Assembly (NCBI RefSeq): GCF_029227915.1
Contig: NC_079886.1
Coordinates: 7,440,001 to 7,504,000, forward strand
DNA: 64,000 nt
Direction: 5' to 3'
Source of the DNA: Hydractinia symbiolongicarpus
Lineage: Eukaryota; Cnidaria; Hydrozoa; Anthoathecata; Hydractiniidae
This document shows positions 28,092 through 35,692 of this stretch, one piece after another. Under the pieces are notes generated by a model, which saw nothing but the letters and a program-made list of their open reading frames with translations, ran no database searches and was not told where the DNA came from. Numbering within the stretch: position 1 is the stretch's first letter; each line of letters opens with the position of its first letter. The position numbers and the translations under genes are program-made.

Positions 28092-29089
28092 TTCATTTAT
28101 TCATTCATTTATCCATTTATCTATTTACTTTTTTATCTAGTTCGACAAAAGCGACTGGTATAGTGGCAACGATCGTTACATGTGGGCGTATAAAGATTTA
28201 ATTGCAGAAAAAGAAGGCGTAAGATTTTTTTATGTAAATAAGAAAGGTTACGGCGTTGTGAAACATATTACAACTCCCAGAAAGAATAAATTTTTTGTGC
28301 ATCACTTAAATAAACTTCAAGTTTTTAATTCAATCCTTTCTTTTTTTAGATTCTGTATGCTAGCGACGTCGTGCAACTAAAAATGATGCGTCTTCTAAGC
28401 ACACGTTGCCGACAAAATATCACATACCACTGCAAGAACTCTCACAGTGACATACGTGTAAAGACGGATAATAACAGAGTGATGGATGTTAAGAAAGCAT
28501 CCACACTCCATACACTAATCATCAAAGACGAATGCATGGTTAGTGTTCATATTCGTATTTCTGAAAGCAATTCGAAATATCTACCTTACAAGAAAGCTTA
28601 TATTTTTAAAAACGCCTTGCAAAGTTGATTAAACTAAGCCAATCACCCCCTTATTTTCTACTTGATTCACCCTGCGTATTTTAGTAAATCTCTCCAAAGC
28701 ATTTTTAACTGAGTCTGTTTTTAAATCATCTAAACATTACCAATTTGATTACAAAGTGGTTTCCTGTCCAATGCCTTTTCTGTGACTCAATGAGAGTCCA
28801 TCTTATTGGTCCAAACTTTACAGACCCTAAGCGACAAACATTTTTGGACCGCAGAGGTATTTGGGACGAGAATCCCAGAACTACCCATCAAATTATCTTG
28901 TTGGTTCCACCATACTGCAATCCTACTGTTTCAAATTTATAGGTCAAAGATGGTGAATGGCACGAGAGTGTGTTTGAGATGAGTTCCAGAAAATTAGAGT
29001 ACTTTCCTCTTCAAGACGTAGCCGTAAAAGATATCGGTGACAAGGGTGAAGAGTTTGGTATGGAGATTGGCCCGGTGTGTTTTACATAG
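7526..29089 (+). CDS. Fibrillar collagen with WAP and vWA modules in the N-propeptide (5' exon missing)
   Basis: This is a secreted procollagen alpha chain. Such chains trimerise through the C-terminal COLFI domain and assemble into extracellular-matrix fibrils (mesoglea in cnidarians). I joined 35 exons in frame at GT-AG borders, giving about 2,336 residues. Modules in order are WAP1, vWA1, vWA2-WAP2, vWA3, WAP3, vWA4, minor helix, N-telopeptide, major helix of about 340 triplets, an RKRR motif, and a COLFI domain ending GPVCFT-stop. Introns between N-terminal modules are phase 1; helix introns are phase 0 and fall before Gly codons. No signal peptide was found, so the first exon lies upstream in an unrecognised place, outside the window, or is replaced by a trans-spliced leader. 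The architecture matches Hydra WAP/vWA fibrillar collagens, but I cannot say which paralogue this is. Oddities are degenerate vWA metal sites, missing interchain cysteines, and a transposon-filled intron. Confidence 0.96.
8396..9871 (+). CDS. Collagen exons: vWA domain 1 (intact MIDAS)
   Basis: Two exons, 8396-8736 and 9625-9871, joined in phase 0, form one vWA domain of about 190 residues. The metal-ion-dependent adhesion site looks complete: DASGS in the first strand, Thr in the GQTRID loop, and Asp in the VMTDG strand. It should therefore be able to bind a divalent cation and a protein ligand. The domain ends in QTC plus a phase-1 donor. The intervening intron (about 890 bp) holds nothing recognisable. 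Confidence 0.93.
10094..10813 (+). CDS. Collagen exon: vWA domain 2 plus WAP domain 2
   Basis: A single 720-nt phase 1-1 exon. The vWA part (from [12 protein letters not shown]) has a changed first metal motif (DSSAN instead of DxSxS), and the usual TDG Asp strand reads LLTGSNC, so metal binding is doubtful. It is followed without an intron by a full eight-cysteine WAP domain ([18 protein letters not shown]). Having vWA and WAP in one exon, while the other copies are split, points to intron loss or gain between repeated modules. Confidence 0.92.
11092..11673 (+). CDS. Collagen exon: vWA domain 3 (MIDAS lost)
   Basis: A single 582-nt phase 1-1 exon encoding a vWA fold: hydrophobic strands LDLAFAF and PRVLVIF, and C-terminal QVCSG as in the other copies. 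The first metal motif has become FETTQDG, and the Asp strand reads IFTKGK, so the cation site is gone. It is probably structural or a modified ligand-binding domain. Confidence 0.88.
11852..11998 (+). CDS. Collagen exon: WAP domain 3 (atypical cysteines)
   Basis: A 147-nt phase 1-1 exon. It keeps the WAP layout (DFDCP, then SDGC.L.C), but the CC pair of the core reads ECAS, so one cysteine is missing. An extra cysteine appears near the end (CTYCGK). The disulfide pattern must differ from WAP1 and WAP2. Confidence 0.85.
12970..13693 (+). CDS. Collagen exons: vWA domain 4
   Basis: Two exons, 12970-13313 and 13423-13693, joined in phase 0. The position of this intron inside the domain is the same as in vWA1, which supports duplication of the module. 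The first metal motif is DDSAK (changed), the loop Thr region is GGSTS, and the Asp strand is IFSDGK (kept). The domain ends LAEESC, then an intron of about 2.9 kb before the collagenous part. Confidence 0.92.
13694..16612 (+). other. Long intron between vWA4 and the collagenous region
   Basis: About 2.9 kb without coding potential, ending at acceptor ttgcttttag. It contains a (TTG)n microsatellite at about 16466-16511 and no transposon I can name. The length contrasts with the 100-500 bp introns typical of the helix region. Confidence 0.7.
16466..16511. repeat. (TTG)n microsatellite
   Basis: About 15 perfect TTG units in the intron upstream of the first collagenous exon. Confidence 0.95.
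16613..17365 (+). CDS. Collagen exons: minor triple helix and N-telopeptide
   Basis: Exons 16613-16680, 16886-16939 (54 nt) and 17024-17365. They encode about 16 Gly-X-Y triplets starting at [12 protein letters not shown] non-collagenous linker with acidic and Pro/Gly residues follows, ending NIIYDMRK. The major helix then begins at GPVGPPG. This is the minor helix, cleavage-region and telopeptide order of fibrillar collagens. The Tyr and Lys in the linker resemble telopeptide residues used for cross-links, which is an inference. Confidence 0.9.
17446..26244 (+). CDS. Collagen exons: major triple helix (about 340 Gly-X-Y triplets)
   Basis: Eighteen exons: 17446-17607, 18193-18336, 18414-18611, 18683-18736, 18904-19164, 19393-19446, 19542-19685, 22762-22869, 22956-23009, 23090-23242, 23353-23559, 23733-23786, 24209-24262, 24332-24439, 24559-24612, 24878-24931, 25006-25869 and 25969-26244. 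Each begins with a Gly codon in phase 0. With the end of the preceding exon they give about 1,020 residues of Gly-X-Y, close to the 1,014 of vertebrate fibrillar chains, and I saw no interruption. Seven exons here are exactly 54 nt (plus one in the minor helix), two are 108, one is 162, and the largest is 864 (16 x 54). The last exon leaves the helix at GPPGDVSG and runs through a Gly-rich telopeptide to SSRKRRS. Confidence 0.96.
19813..20073 (+). mobile_element. tRNA-derived SINE
   Basis: The head resembles a tRNA gene: an A-box-like cgtggccttgtgg at 19821-19833 and a B-box-like gtggttcagtc at 19865-19875, spaced as in a pol III promoter. An unrelated body follows, then an (AAT)n tail at about 20053-20073. 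This is the standard layout of a SINE. It lies in the same orientation as the host gene. A target-site duplication was not resolved. Confidence 0.65.
20655..22144 (-). pseudogene. Mutator-like (MULE-type) transposase, frame-broken
   Basis: Three antisense open frames (21710-22144, 21107-21412, 20655-20927) and the sequence between them read as one decayed transposase of the cnidarian/arthropod 'Mutator-like transposase domain' family. The N-terminus is Lys/Arg-rich ([15 protein letters not shown]). The middle has [19 protein letters not shown], which is the first catalytic-Asp region, then [23 protein letters not shown] and the FCP...SWCPYQKDK block. The C-terminal part contains GNTL-like NTLIGYQQ and an Arg-rich tail ([11 protein letters not shown]). 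Stops and frame changes separate the blocks, so it is dead. It lies antisense inside a collagen intron. The family is assigned from memory of these motifs, and the element ends were not found. Confidence 0.75.
26360..29089 (+). CDS. Collagen exons: COLFI C-propeptide
   Basis: Exons 26360-26410, 26835-26976, 27688-27791, 28141-28218, 28350-28538 and 28943-29089 join in frame into about 236 residues. They match the fibrillar collagen C-terminal (COLFI) domain: [49 protein letters not shown]-like strand, [11 protein letters not shown]-stop. This domain selects chains and nucleates trimerisation. Seven cysteines are present. The cysteine just before the DYWIDP block and the one in its NEGC position are both absent, and an extra Cys occurs in STRCRQN. 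An RKRR motif sits at the junction just upstream (26229-26241). Confidence 0.95.
27052..27104. repeat. Short tandem duplication with palindromic core
   Basis: The unit gaagtgcgacttcggtac occurs twice, 27 bp apart, in a C-propeptide intron. The unit is itself partly self-complementary (gaagt-gcg-acttc). Confidence 0.85.
27956..28131. repeat. (TTCA)n/(TTTA)n tetranucleotide repeat
   Basis: About 175 bp of TTCA and TTTA units fill the 3' end of a collagen intron. The repeat stops about 10 bp before the splice acceptor at 28140, so it now supplies most of the pyrimidine-rich tract of that site. Confidence 0.95.
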
Positions 29090-29607
29090 ATCAGACCTTT
29101 ATAAGATCACCGGTTTTTTTTTCTGTGTATATGGTGGTAAATAAGTATATAATTGATTCAATATGTGTTTTTTATGAACTTCCTCGGCTTTATTGGCCTA
29201 CTATTATGAATTTTCAAAAAGTAAGCAAACAAACTTTTAAGCGTTTTAAGTTTTCATTTACTCTCTATATTACTGCTACCATATTGCTGCCACTACTCGA
29301 AAAAAAACAATGAACAATGCTGTGTTTTGTTTACCAGTTCAAGCGAAGTGTAATAGGAAGTTAGAGATGTTTTCTTGCAAAGTCCACTGTGAAACATTAC
29401 CAATCTTAAAAACAAGTTACAAATTTAGTTATCCGAATAAGAAGAATTTGCATTTGCATTTTCTCTTTTACTTGTTTGTTTACTTATTTGTTTGTTTGTT
29501 TGTTTTCTCGTTGTTTGTGTGTTACAGAGCTCGTTATTGTATACAAAAATTGTTTTTATAGTTTTTTAGAATGGTATTTATTGAAATATAAATATTGTTT
29601 TTTTTAA

Positions 29608-29613
29608 AATAAA
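29608..29613 (+). terminator. Polyadenylation signal candidate of the collagen gene
   Basis: AATAAA about 520 nt after the collagen stop codon, just before the ISL2EU element begins at 29676. It is the first canonical signal I found in the 3' region. Confidence 0.5.
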
Positions 29614-29854
29614 TTGGAAGTTCCTACCAAACTTAATCTCCTCCTACGTGGTATATTAGTTGGCGTCCATTCCTTCAATAGACCTATTTCAATATCGATT
29701 TTCGTTCTGCAAAATACACGCCGAATTTAAGGGCTGTGCATGAAAACGAGGTTAGTTTAGATAAAACTTATTTTGAGTGTTGCGTTTCATCAAGAAAGTC
29801 ACTACTTATAGGAAGATTTCGTATTATTTTAACTTGTTTTCTTGGATTATAAAT

Positions 29855-31200
29855 ATGGAAAATATCGAAAAGGCTAGTAGTAGTAGTGGGGGAGCTAGGA
29901 AGCGAAAAATCTCTCGTGGTTTTGAGTGCGCAGCATTTGGCTGTGGAAGTACTTATAACGATACATCTGGAAATAGAACACCATTCCATTTTTTTAAATT
30001 TCCCACTAAAAATCCTGAGAAAAATGTTTGGTGTAATTTGATAAAAAGGCATGGTGGTAAAGATGGATTTATTGTCAACCAGTATACACGTCTTTGTGAC
30101 TTACACTTCAAGAAAGGTGACTATAAGCGAAACCCAAACAGATGGAGGTTATACAAAGGAGTAAAACCCTCGTTAAATTTATACCAAAGTTTTATTTCAA
30201 CAAAACCATCACGAGCAGCACCAAGTTAGAGAAGCTATTTACCAATAAAAAAAAGCTTTCCCTTGATACTAGTGAAAGTATTGGTAGCCTATCAGCAACA
30301 ACACTTTGCAGTACTTTATTGTCTCCACCATTGTCACCAAATCCATTATCAATCATGCATAGGTCATTGTTGGAGGAAGATGATAACAGATGTTCAGTGG
30401 ATGCCGAGACCCAGACAGACTTTTATTTGTGCATGCCCCCTTCTATACATTGAAAAACAAAGAGGTGAATATCCTAAGAGACCATTCATATGCAAGCATA
30501 CATTTGACACAGTGTATCTTGGCCAATGTGTGCACGCTTCAGACAGAGATCGAAAAACAAATCAATCAATTTCATGAGAAAATTTCGCAATTAAAAACTA
30601 AAATTGTTCAAATGGGTGAAGAAATTTTAAGATACAAAACTAACACATTTAATTTGGAACGAATAAAACACGATCCATCAGCAATTAAATTATACACTGG
30701 CTTTCCAAATTATGAATCACTTATTTCTGTATTGACATATTTTGAGCCAAAGCTACATTGTATTCATTACTGGAATGAACAAAAATCATTTGAAAAAAAC
30801 ACTGGCGAGCTTAAGTATCAAACCGAAACCACTGTTAAGTCGAAACCAGGACGCAAAAGATCGCTGTCTTTATTAGATGAATTTTTCATAGTGCTTGTAA
30901 GATTTTCACAACTTGGATTAACTTTCTTTACTATGAACTTCCTTCACTCTTTCCATTTCCACCTTAAAGCATGATCAGAAAATATATGCCAAAACAATTT
31001 CATGATTATCCAACCACTCGTATCATATTAGATGGCACAGAAATTTTATTCAGACACCATCTGCTATGGTGTCACAATCCCGAACCATGTCACAATGTAA
31101 GCACCATAATACATGGAAAGCATTAGTTGGTATTTCACCAAATGGCAGTATTAGTTTTGTTTCAAAGTTATGGGCAGGAAGATTAAGTGATAACTTTGAC
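29855..31200 (+). pseudogene. THAP-domain transposase of the ISL2EU element (frameshifted)
   Basis: Translation from ATG 29855 gives a THAP zinc finger at about residues 25-105: FECAAFGCGSTY for the first cysteines, FHFFKFP, a Trp, then RLCDLHF with the C-x2-H pair. After about 30190 the reading frame shifts twice (via DAETQTDFYL) into a frame with a coiled coil at about 30540-30660. An HTH_Tnp_4-like block follows: KLYTGFPNYESL, then PGRKRSLSLLDEFF.VLVR. After 30974 the DDE_Tnp_4 core appears only in pieces: ILDGTEILFRHH, HGK.LVGISPNGSISFVSKLWAGRLSD. At least two frameshifts, plus loss of sequence between the HTH and DDE blocks, make it non-functional. Confidence 0.8.
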
Positions 31201-31239
31201 CTCTTGTTCTTTTCTCAATAGCACTTATTTTAGCCTGGT

Positions 31240-32356
31240 TTATGGAGAGAGATGCTGCAAGTATTCCATCATACTCTTAAAATGAACTTTTGATATGTCA
31301 TAATGACCATTGAAGGAGCATGGTTGTTGTGATGGCTTAACCTGCTGTTCTACTAGTGTTGTTGTACAATTAACAACGTTTATATCAACAATTTCCTCCA
31401 GTATTGGTTGTGAAACTCCTTGGGGTGGATATGGATTCATATCGTGAAAAAAGCAGCTTTCACCAACACTTCGAGAGAGATTATGTTTAAGTTGGTTAAG
31501 ACTGTCTTTGTCAACTGTACGGTCAGACTTTGCACGTGGATCATATATGTTAATCTTCGGTATTTTATCAGTGGCTGACTTACCAAATTTAATTTTAGCT
31601 ATTAGGATTTCCTCAATAGGCGCAGGATTAGAGGAGGTTTCACGTGGCACATTCCAAGATGACAGTCTAGAAGTACTCGATGGTATATCCCTTAAGCCTT
31701 GACGATTATAATCCTCCAAACCAAAAAGAACTCCACCTACATGATTACAATTTCCAAAACCACCTACACCAATACCAGCTGGACAAGTGCAAACAGCTGC
31801 CACAACATCACCATTTAATGAACATAGCTTAATGACCACTTTGCATAATTTATTTTTTATAGATGCTTTCATTTTAACATCCAAATAAACAAAATTTTCA
31901 GTGGAAGCAACTTCTATTTTTTTATAAAACCTTCCTTAAAAAACTGAAATGCCTTTAGCCTTTTGTATTGGGTATCTTTCAGCAGGATATGCTTGTATTG
32001 AACAGATCTTATGACTAGATAATCGTACAATTGTATAAAAGTAAATGGAGGTGTTTAAGCCAGGTCTTCGCTCCATGGACTATTCATACATTCGCCTTTT
32101 ATAAGACCATACGCATTACCACCTTCCTCCTCAGCAAAATTTGTTGCTTCGTTAATATTTTTGGAACTCAATATACGACAAAACACAGCGTAGACTCGAA
32201 GAACAAGGTCAGCCTTGGAACCTTCTCTTTATATACTGTTAGGATCTGCTTTAAATCCTTAACGCGCAAGGAACCAAAACCTTCCAGAGAACTTCCTTTG
32301 TTTCCTTCTGGTAACAGAGATTGGAATTGTTCCATTTTTTTGTCTAGTTGCCACAA
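31240..32356 (-). pseudogene. SAP/SWIM protein remnant, second ORF of the ISL2EU element
   Basis: Read on -, a segment at about 32356-32168 has a SAP-like LRVKDLKQIL. Further on are the conserved EGGNAYGLIKGEC and KYKHILLKDTQYKRL-type blocks with a stop or frame break. An open frame 31884-31240 holds a SWIM zinc finger (CTCPAG...GNCNHVGGVLFGLEDY, i.e. CxC...CxH). In intact elements of this type a YqaJ exonuclease domain follows, but here the frame ends in about 130 residues of linker. The piece is therefore truncated and has at least one internal break. Confidence 0.72.
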
Positions 32357-32519
32357 TAAGGGCTGTATAATTTAGCATAGGAAAGAAAATATAAAGACTT
32401 CTCCACTTTCCCGCTTGAAAATTTAAATTTTCTCTAACCTAATCTCATTTTCATGCAATGTTTTGATTTTTCGCTACCACGGCAGATCATGAAAAGGCGA
32501 TATTGAAATAGGTCTATTG

Positions 32520-34212
32520 TGTAACGAATCCTTGTGAAAAAGCTTTCCCGTGTTTAAGGTAATATGCGGTTATATAGGGGCCAGGCAAAGAATGACTCAG
32601 CTGTTTTTTCTTCAGGTAATGTTGACCAATTTCTTTACAAGACAATACGTGTTACCACAGCGAACACACTGCATTGTGAAAAAAACAAAATGGTAGGTAC
32701 TGGCTACCACGCCACGGTCTAGCTTTGTTTACTAAGAAAAAAGAAGGGTAACGTGTCCGCAAAACCTTTTAATACTTATAAGTAAATTAAGTTTATCTGC
32801 TGGATAACTCTCTGTATCAACAGGTAAGTAAGTAAGTAAGTAAGTAACGGGAAGTTTTAACGTCCTTGGAGATTCCATCCTAACGGTTGGCTCTTCCTCC
32901 CCTCCGACTGTAACTATGTGACATTACCCCAGAGATACGTATAGCATTGCTCTAACTTGCTTGTCTGCCACACAAGCCGATTAGCGGTCAGAAGATGGCA
33001 CCAAAGGGACTGAGAAAACTACATTAAAAGTGCGCTGGAGTGGCGACTTGAACCTGAAACCTTATGATTACAAGCCGAATGCGCTCCCACTACACCATCT
33101 CCTTCGCAGTTGGATACCATGCTCTTACAGGTTGTGATTACACTGCTTCATTTAGTAGAAGAGGGGACAGTTAACCCGTTTAAGTTATTGGAGAAGGAGA
33201 AGGTTGTGCAGAATGTTTTTTTAATATGGCAATTGTGGAAGAATAAACAAATTCACTACAAAAATATTGGTAGAGTTTGTAGGCAAAGTTTGTGGCAGAA
33301 GTAAGACGACATTTAAATATAGTGCCAAAAACGTTTAAGAAAGATTGGGAAACGTTAAAAAACTAGATAAAACCATCCGTTAATTACTCACTTACTTACT
33401 AAAACTTCCACCAAGTTTTGTGTGTAAAGCAGTGATGTCGATGTACCGTAAACTGTTTAATTGCACACCCACTTCTAATCACATTTTTAGTTGTTCATAG
33501 AATGCAGTCAAATGGAAACGAGATTTAAAGATTTATCTTTTTATTGCACGAAAAAATCATTCGTTCGGTTTTGGCCCACCCACATTTGAACCCTTTTGTC
33601 GATAATTTTTAAAAGACAGTGTTTTTTTAGCATTGAAGATTTTTATTTTTATGTATCCGTGATCTAAAATTATCCGATCCTACCGGCAGGGGGTCACTTT
33701 TTTATCGAGAAAGATTTAAGGCTCTGATTTTGTGGAAATCATTGTTTATATCTCTGTGACTTTGTTTGTCATAGCGTTTTTGCCGCCGTTTTTTAGTTCG
33801 TATTCGTTGATTTTCATGCACAAGTTAATCTGTGGAGTGGAAAGAAAAAAAGGAATCTTATGAGAAAAACCCAGACCCCTAAATCAACTTTAAAAGAATC
33901 GTAGAACGGGGTTGAGTCTGTAGTTTTGAAGACTGTGAAAAATGTAAACAAAATCAACAAACAAAGTCACGTGATATAAACAATGGTTCCACAAAATCGG
34001 AAACTATTTTTAAGTGCTTAAACTTAATCACAGTGCTAACTTGTGGTATTGTAAGTATGAAATAGATACGATTCTATCATCTGCGCTCGAATTTGTCGAC
34101 ATGATACGCTGAGTTGCATGTAGTTATATAGTTGTATAGCTGTAGGCGAAATTATAAAACTGATAAATAGAGTGAAAATTTCCGAAACTATTAAATTTTT
34201 TTGTCTTTTATT
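32520..34212. other. Intergenic stretch with a SINE
   Basis: No gene was recognised. It contains the tRNA-like SINE at 32824-33105 (minus) and otherwise AT-rich sequence without long coding frames. Confidence 0.6.
32824..33105 (-). mobile_element. tRNA-derived SINE with (TTAC)n tail
   Basis: On the minus strand the head has an A-box-like tggtgtagtgg (33087-33097) and a perfect B box ggttcaagtcg (33044-33054). A body of about 200 bp follows, then a simple (TTAC)n tail seen on + as (GTAA)n at 32824-32848. This is the layout of a SINE. Its head and tail differ from those of the copy in the collagen intron, so two SINE families seem to be present. Confidence 0.7.
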
Positions 34213-34503
34213 TTAATGGATGACTCTGTAGTCGGTGTATAAATATACTTTTATTCCTTCGATTTTATGAAAATGCTCTACCACTGAGTCATGCAAGAGA
34301 CTATAAAAGTTCTTCCACATAGCATTCAGCACGAGAGTAGGATCGACATCTTGCAGCCAGTAGCCGGTTATGATGTGTTTTCTTGTGTAGCTGTTGTTTC
34401 TACTAGTTAGTCCAACATATTTCTTTACATTTGGGTCCGGAGCCGTTAATACGAAGCGAATGATTTTATGGGGATTTGAAACACAACTTACGAATAATTG
34501 CAC
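34213..34503 (-). CDS. Uncharacterised open frame downstream of the homeobox gene
   Basis: An open frame of about 96 codons (not starting with ATG) with balanced composition, including SRNNSYTRKHIITGYW and MWKNFYSLLHDSV. I do not recognise the family. It could be the last exon of an unannotated gene or a transposon fragment; a chance frame in AT-rich DNA of this length is possible. A donor-like gtaagt lies near its 5' end on the same strand, which argues against a simple exon. Confidence 0.25.
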   Translation of the reverse strand: MQLFVSCVSNPHKIIRFVLTAPDPNVKKYVGLTSRNNSYTRKHIITGYWLQDVDPTLVLNAMWKNFYSLLHDSVVEHFHKIEGIKVYLYTDYRVIH

Positions 34504-34631
34504 AAGCCCGCCTGAACTTGTCGAGTACAGAAGGCAAAATCGCGCATGCGCATATGTAATTTTTTCCTATATTTAACTCGGTAGAATATATCTATAAACA
34601 TCTATTTATTTTACAAAAATATACAATATTT

Positions 34632-34637
34632 TTTATT
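34632..34637 (-). terminator. Polyadenylation signal of the homeobox gene
   Basis: AATAAA on the minus strand, 40 nt after the homeobox stop codon. Confidence 0.65.
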
Positions 34638-34676
34638 ATTATATACATCTTTCAGTTTGAAAATTTAAAACCAACG

Positions 34677-35692
34677 TTATTGCGTTGTAAGACTATGACT
34701 GCATTCACATCGTTCGAGTTTAGGCGGAGAAGGTGACGGTAACCGAGATGCGTTTCGTTCTGATAGCGAGAAGAAATTGTGATGAGGGTTTATTTCGTGT
34801 ATGCAGTTACGTGAGTTCAGCAACATAGAATGTTCCGTCTGCAAATAACATTTCTGTAAACTTTCAAAGTACAACTGTTCGTGATAGCGTTGCATTTGCA
34901 ATTTTAATTGTCTTTTTAACTTCATTCGTCGATTCTGATACCAGGTTTTCACCTACAGAAAAAAAAATATTCCTTAAATTTTTCCCAATTATCCATTAGA
35001 GCACTTGCCATTTGAGACAGTATTTCAGAACAGGTCGATGTTTTCAAATATAAGCCCACTGCATTATTTTATATCGAATCTAATCTTGATTCTCGAGAGA
35101 GAGAAACAGAAAGGACAAAATTTCAAAATTTAAAAGAGCTATACCTGGTTATCTGATAATCTGAGTTTTTTGGCGAGCTCGAGTCTCTCGTTCGCTGAGA
35201 GATATCTTTGCTTGTTGAAACGTTTTTCTAACAGTAATACTTGCTCGCTTGAAAAGGTCGTGCGGAGCTTTCTTTCTTCTGGTGAAGCGGGTGAATCGTT
35301 GTTGTTATACACTATAAAAAACAAGTACTTCTGCAGCGATTTCGATTATTCGGCAGCATTCCTTATATCCTTTAGCCTAAGCTGGTATGTCAATTAGCAC
35401 GTATTAAGTTGTCACACGCGTGACGCACACAAATCTCAATAATTTGAATTTTTAAACGCCCTAAGATGATAAACTTATCAAATTTGACCCAAGAGACCCG
35501 TAATTTAAACATGGGTCTCGCATAGATATTGAATTAATTGGGTAATATAAATTTACTTTACATACGTTCTCTGAATACTTCGTTATCTCCGTCTTTCAGC
35601 TTAATATTTTCCACCGCAGGTTCCTCAGACAAAATATCCGCCATCATGAAACTTCTTTTCCTTTTGTTTACATCACAACGAAGTCTCTCCAT
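34677..35692 (-). CDS. NKL-type homeobox transcription factor (Bar/Vent-related)
   Basis: A nuclear DNA-binding regulator. Three exons on - (35692-35566, 35311-35145, 34952-34677) join in frame to 189 residues. The start is the first in-frame ATG (35692). The homeodomain spans about residues 55-114: LRTTFSSEQ, LEKRF, RYLSANER, QVKTWYQNRRMKLKRQ. It has the usual W48, Q50, N51 and R53, and Tyr at position 49 as in Bar-type proteins. The MKLKRQ end recalls Vent/Vox factors. The second intron falls between homeodomain codons 44 and 45 in phase 0, a common ancient position. An eh1-like motif (SFMMADIL, residues 14-21) lies near the N-terminus and suggests Groucho-mediated repression. The C-terminus has no known domain. 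Class assignment within NKL is uncertain. Confidence 0.93.

Larger units (their letters stand above)
29676..32519. mobile_element. ISL2EU-type DNA transposon, decayed
   Basis: The element is bounded by perfect 22-bp terminal inverted repeats: caatagacctatttcaatat+cg at 29676-29697 and its exact reverse complement at 32498-32519. Further inside, the ends remain similar (gcatgaaaa...). Two convergent coding remnants lie within. On + is a THAP zinc-finger plus HTH/DDE_Tnp_4 transposase. On - is a SAP/SWIM protein of the kind that precedes the YqaJ nuclease in the second ORF of ISL2EU elements. That two-ORF combination is what points to ISL2EU. Total length is about 2.8 kb, so it is internally shortened: the DDE part is truncated and the YqaJ domain is absent. 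Target-site duplication was not clear. Confidence 0.85.

Noticed and set aside
27956-28131. Regular repeats considered as a CRISPR array
   Set aside because: These are 4-bp microsatellite units with no spacers, in an intron of a eukaryotic gene. The same holds for the CAGA tract at 43741-43873.
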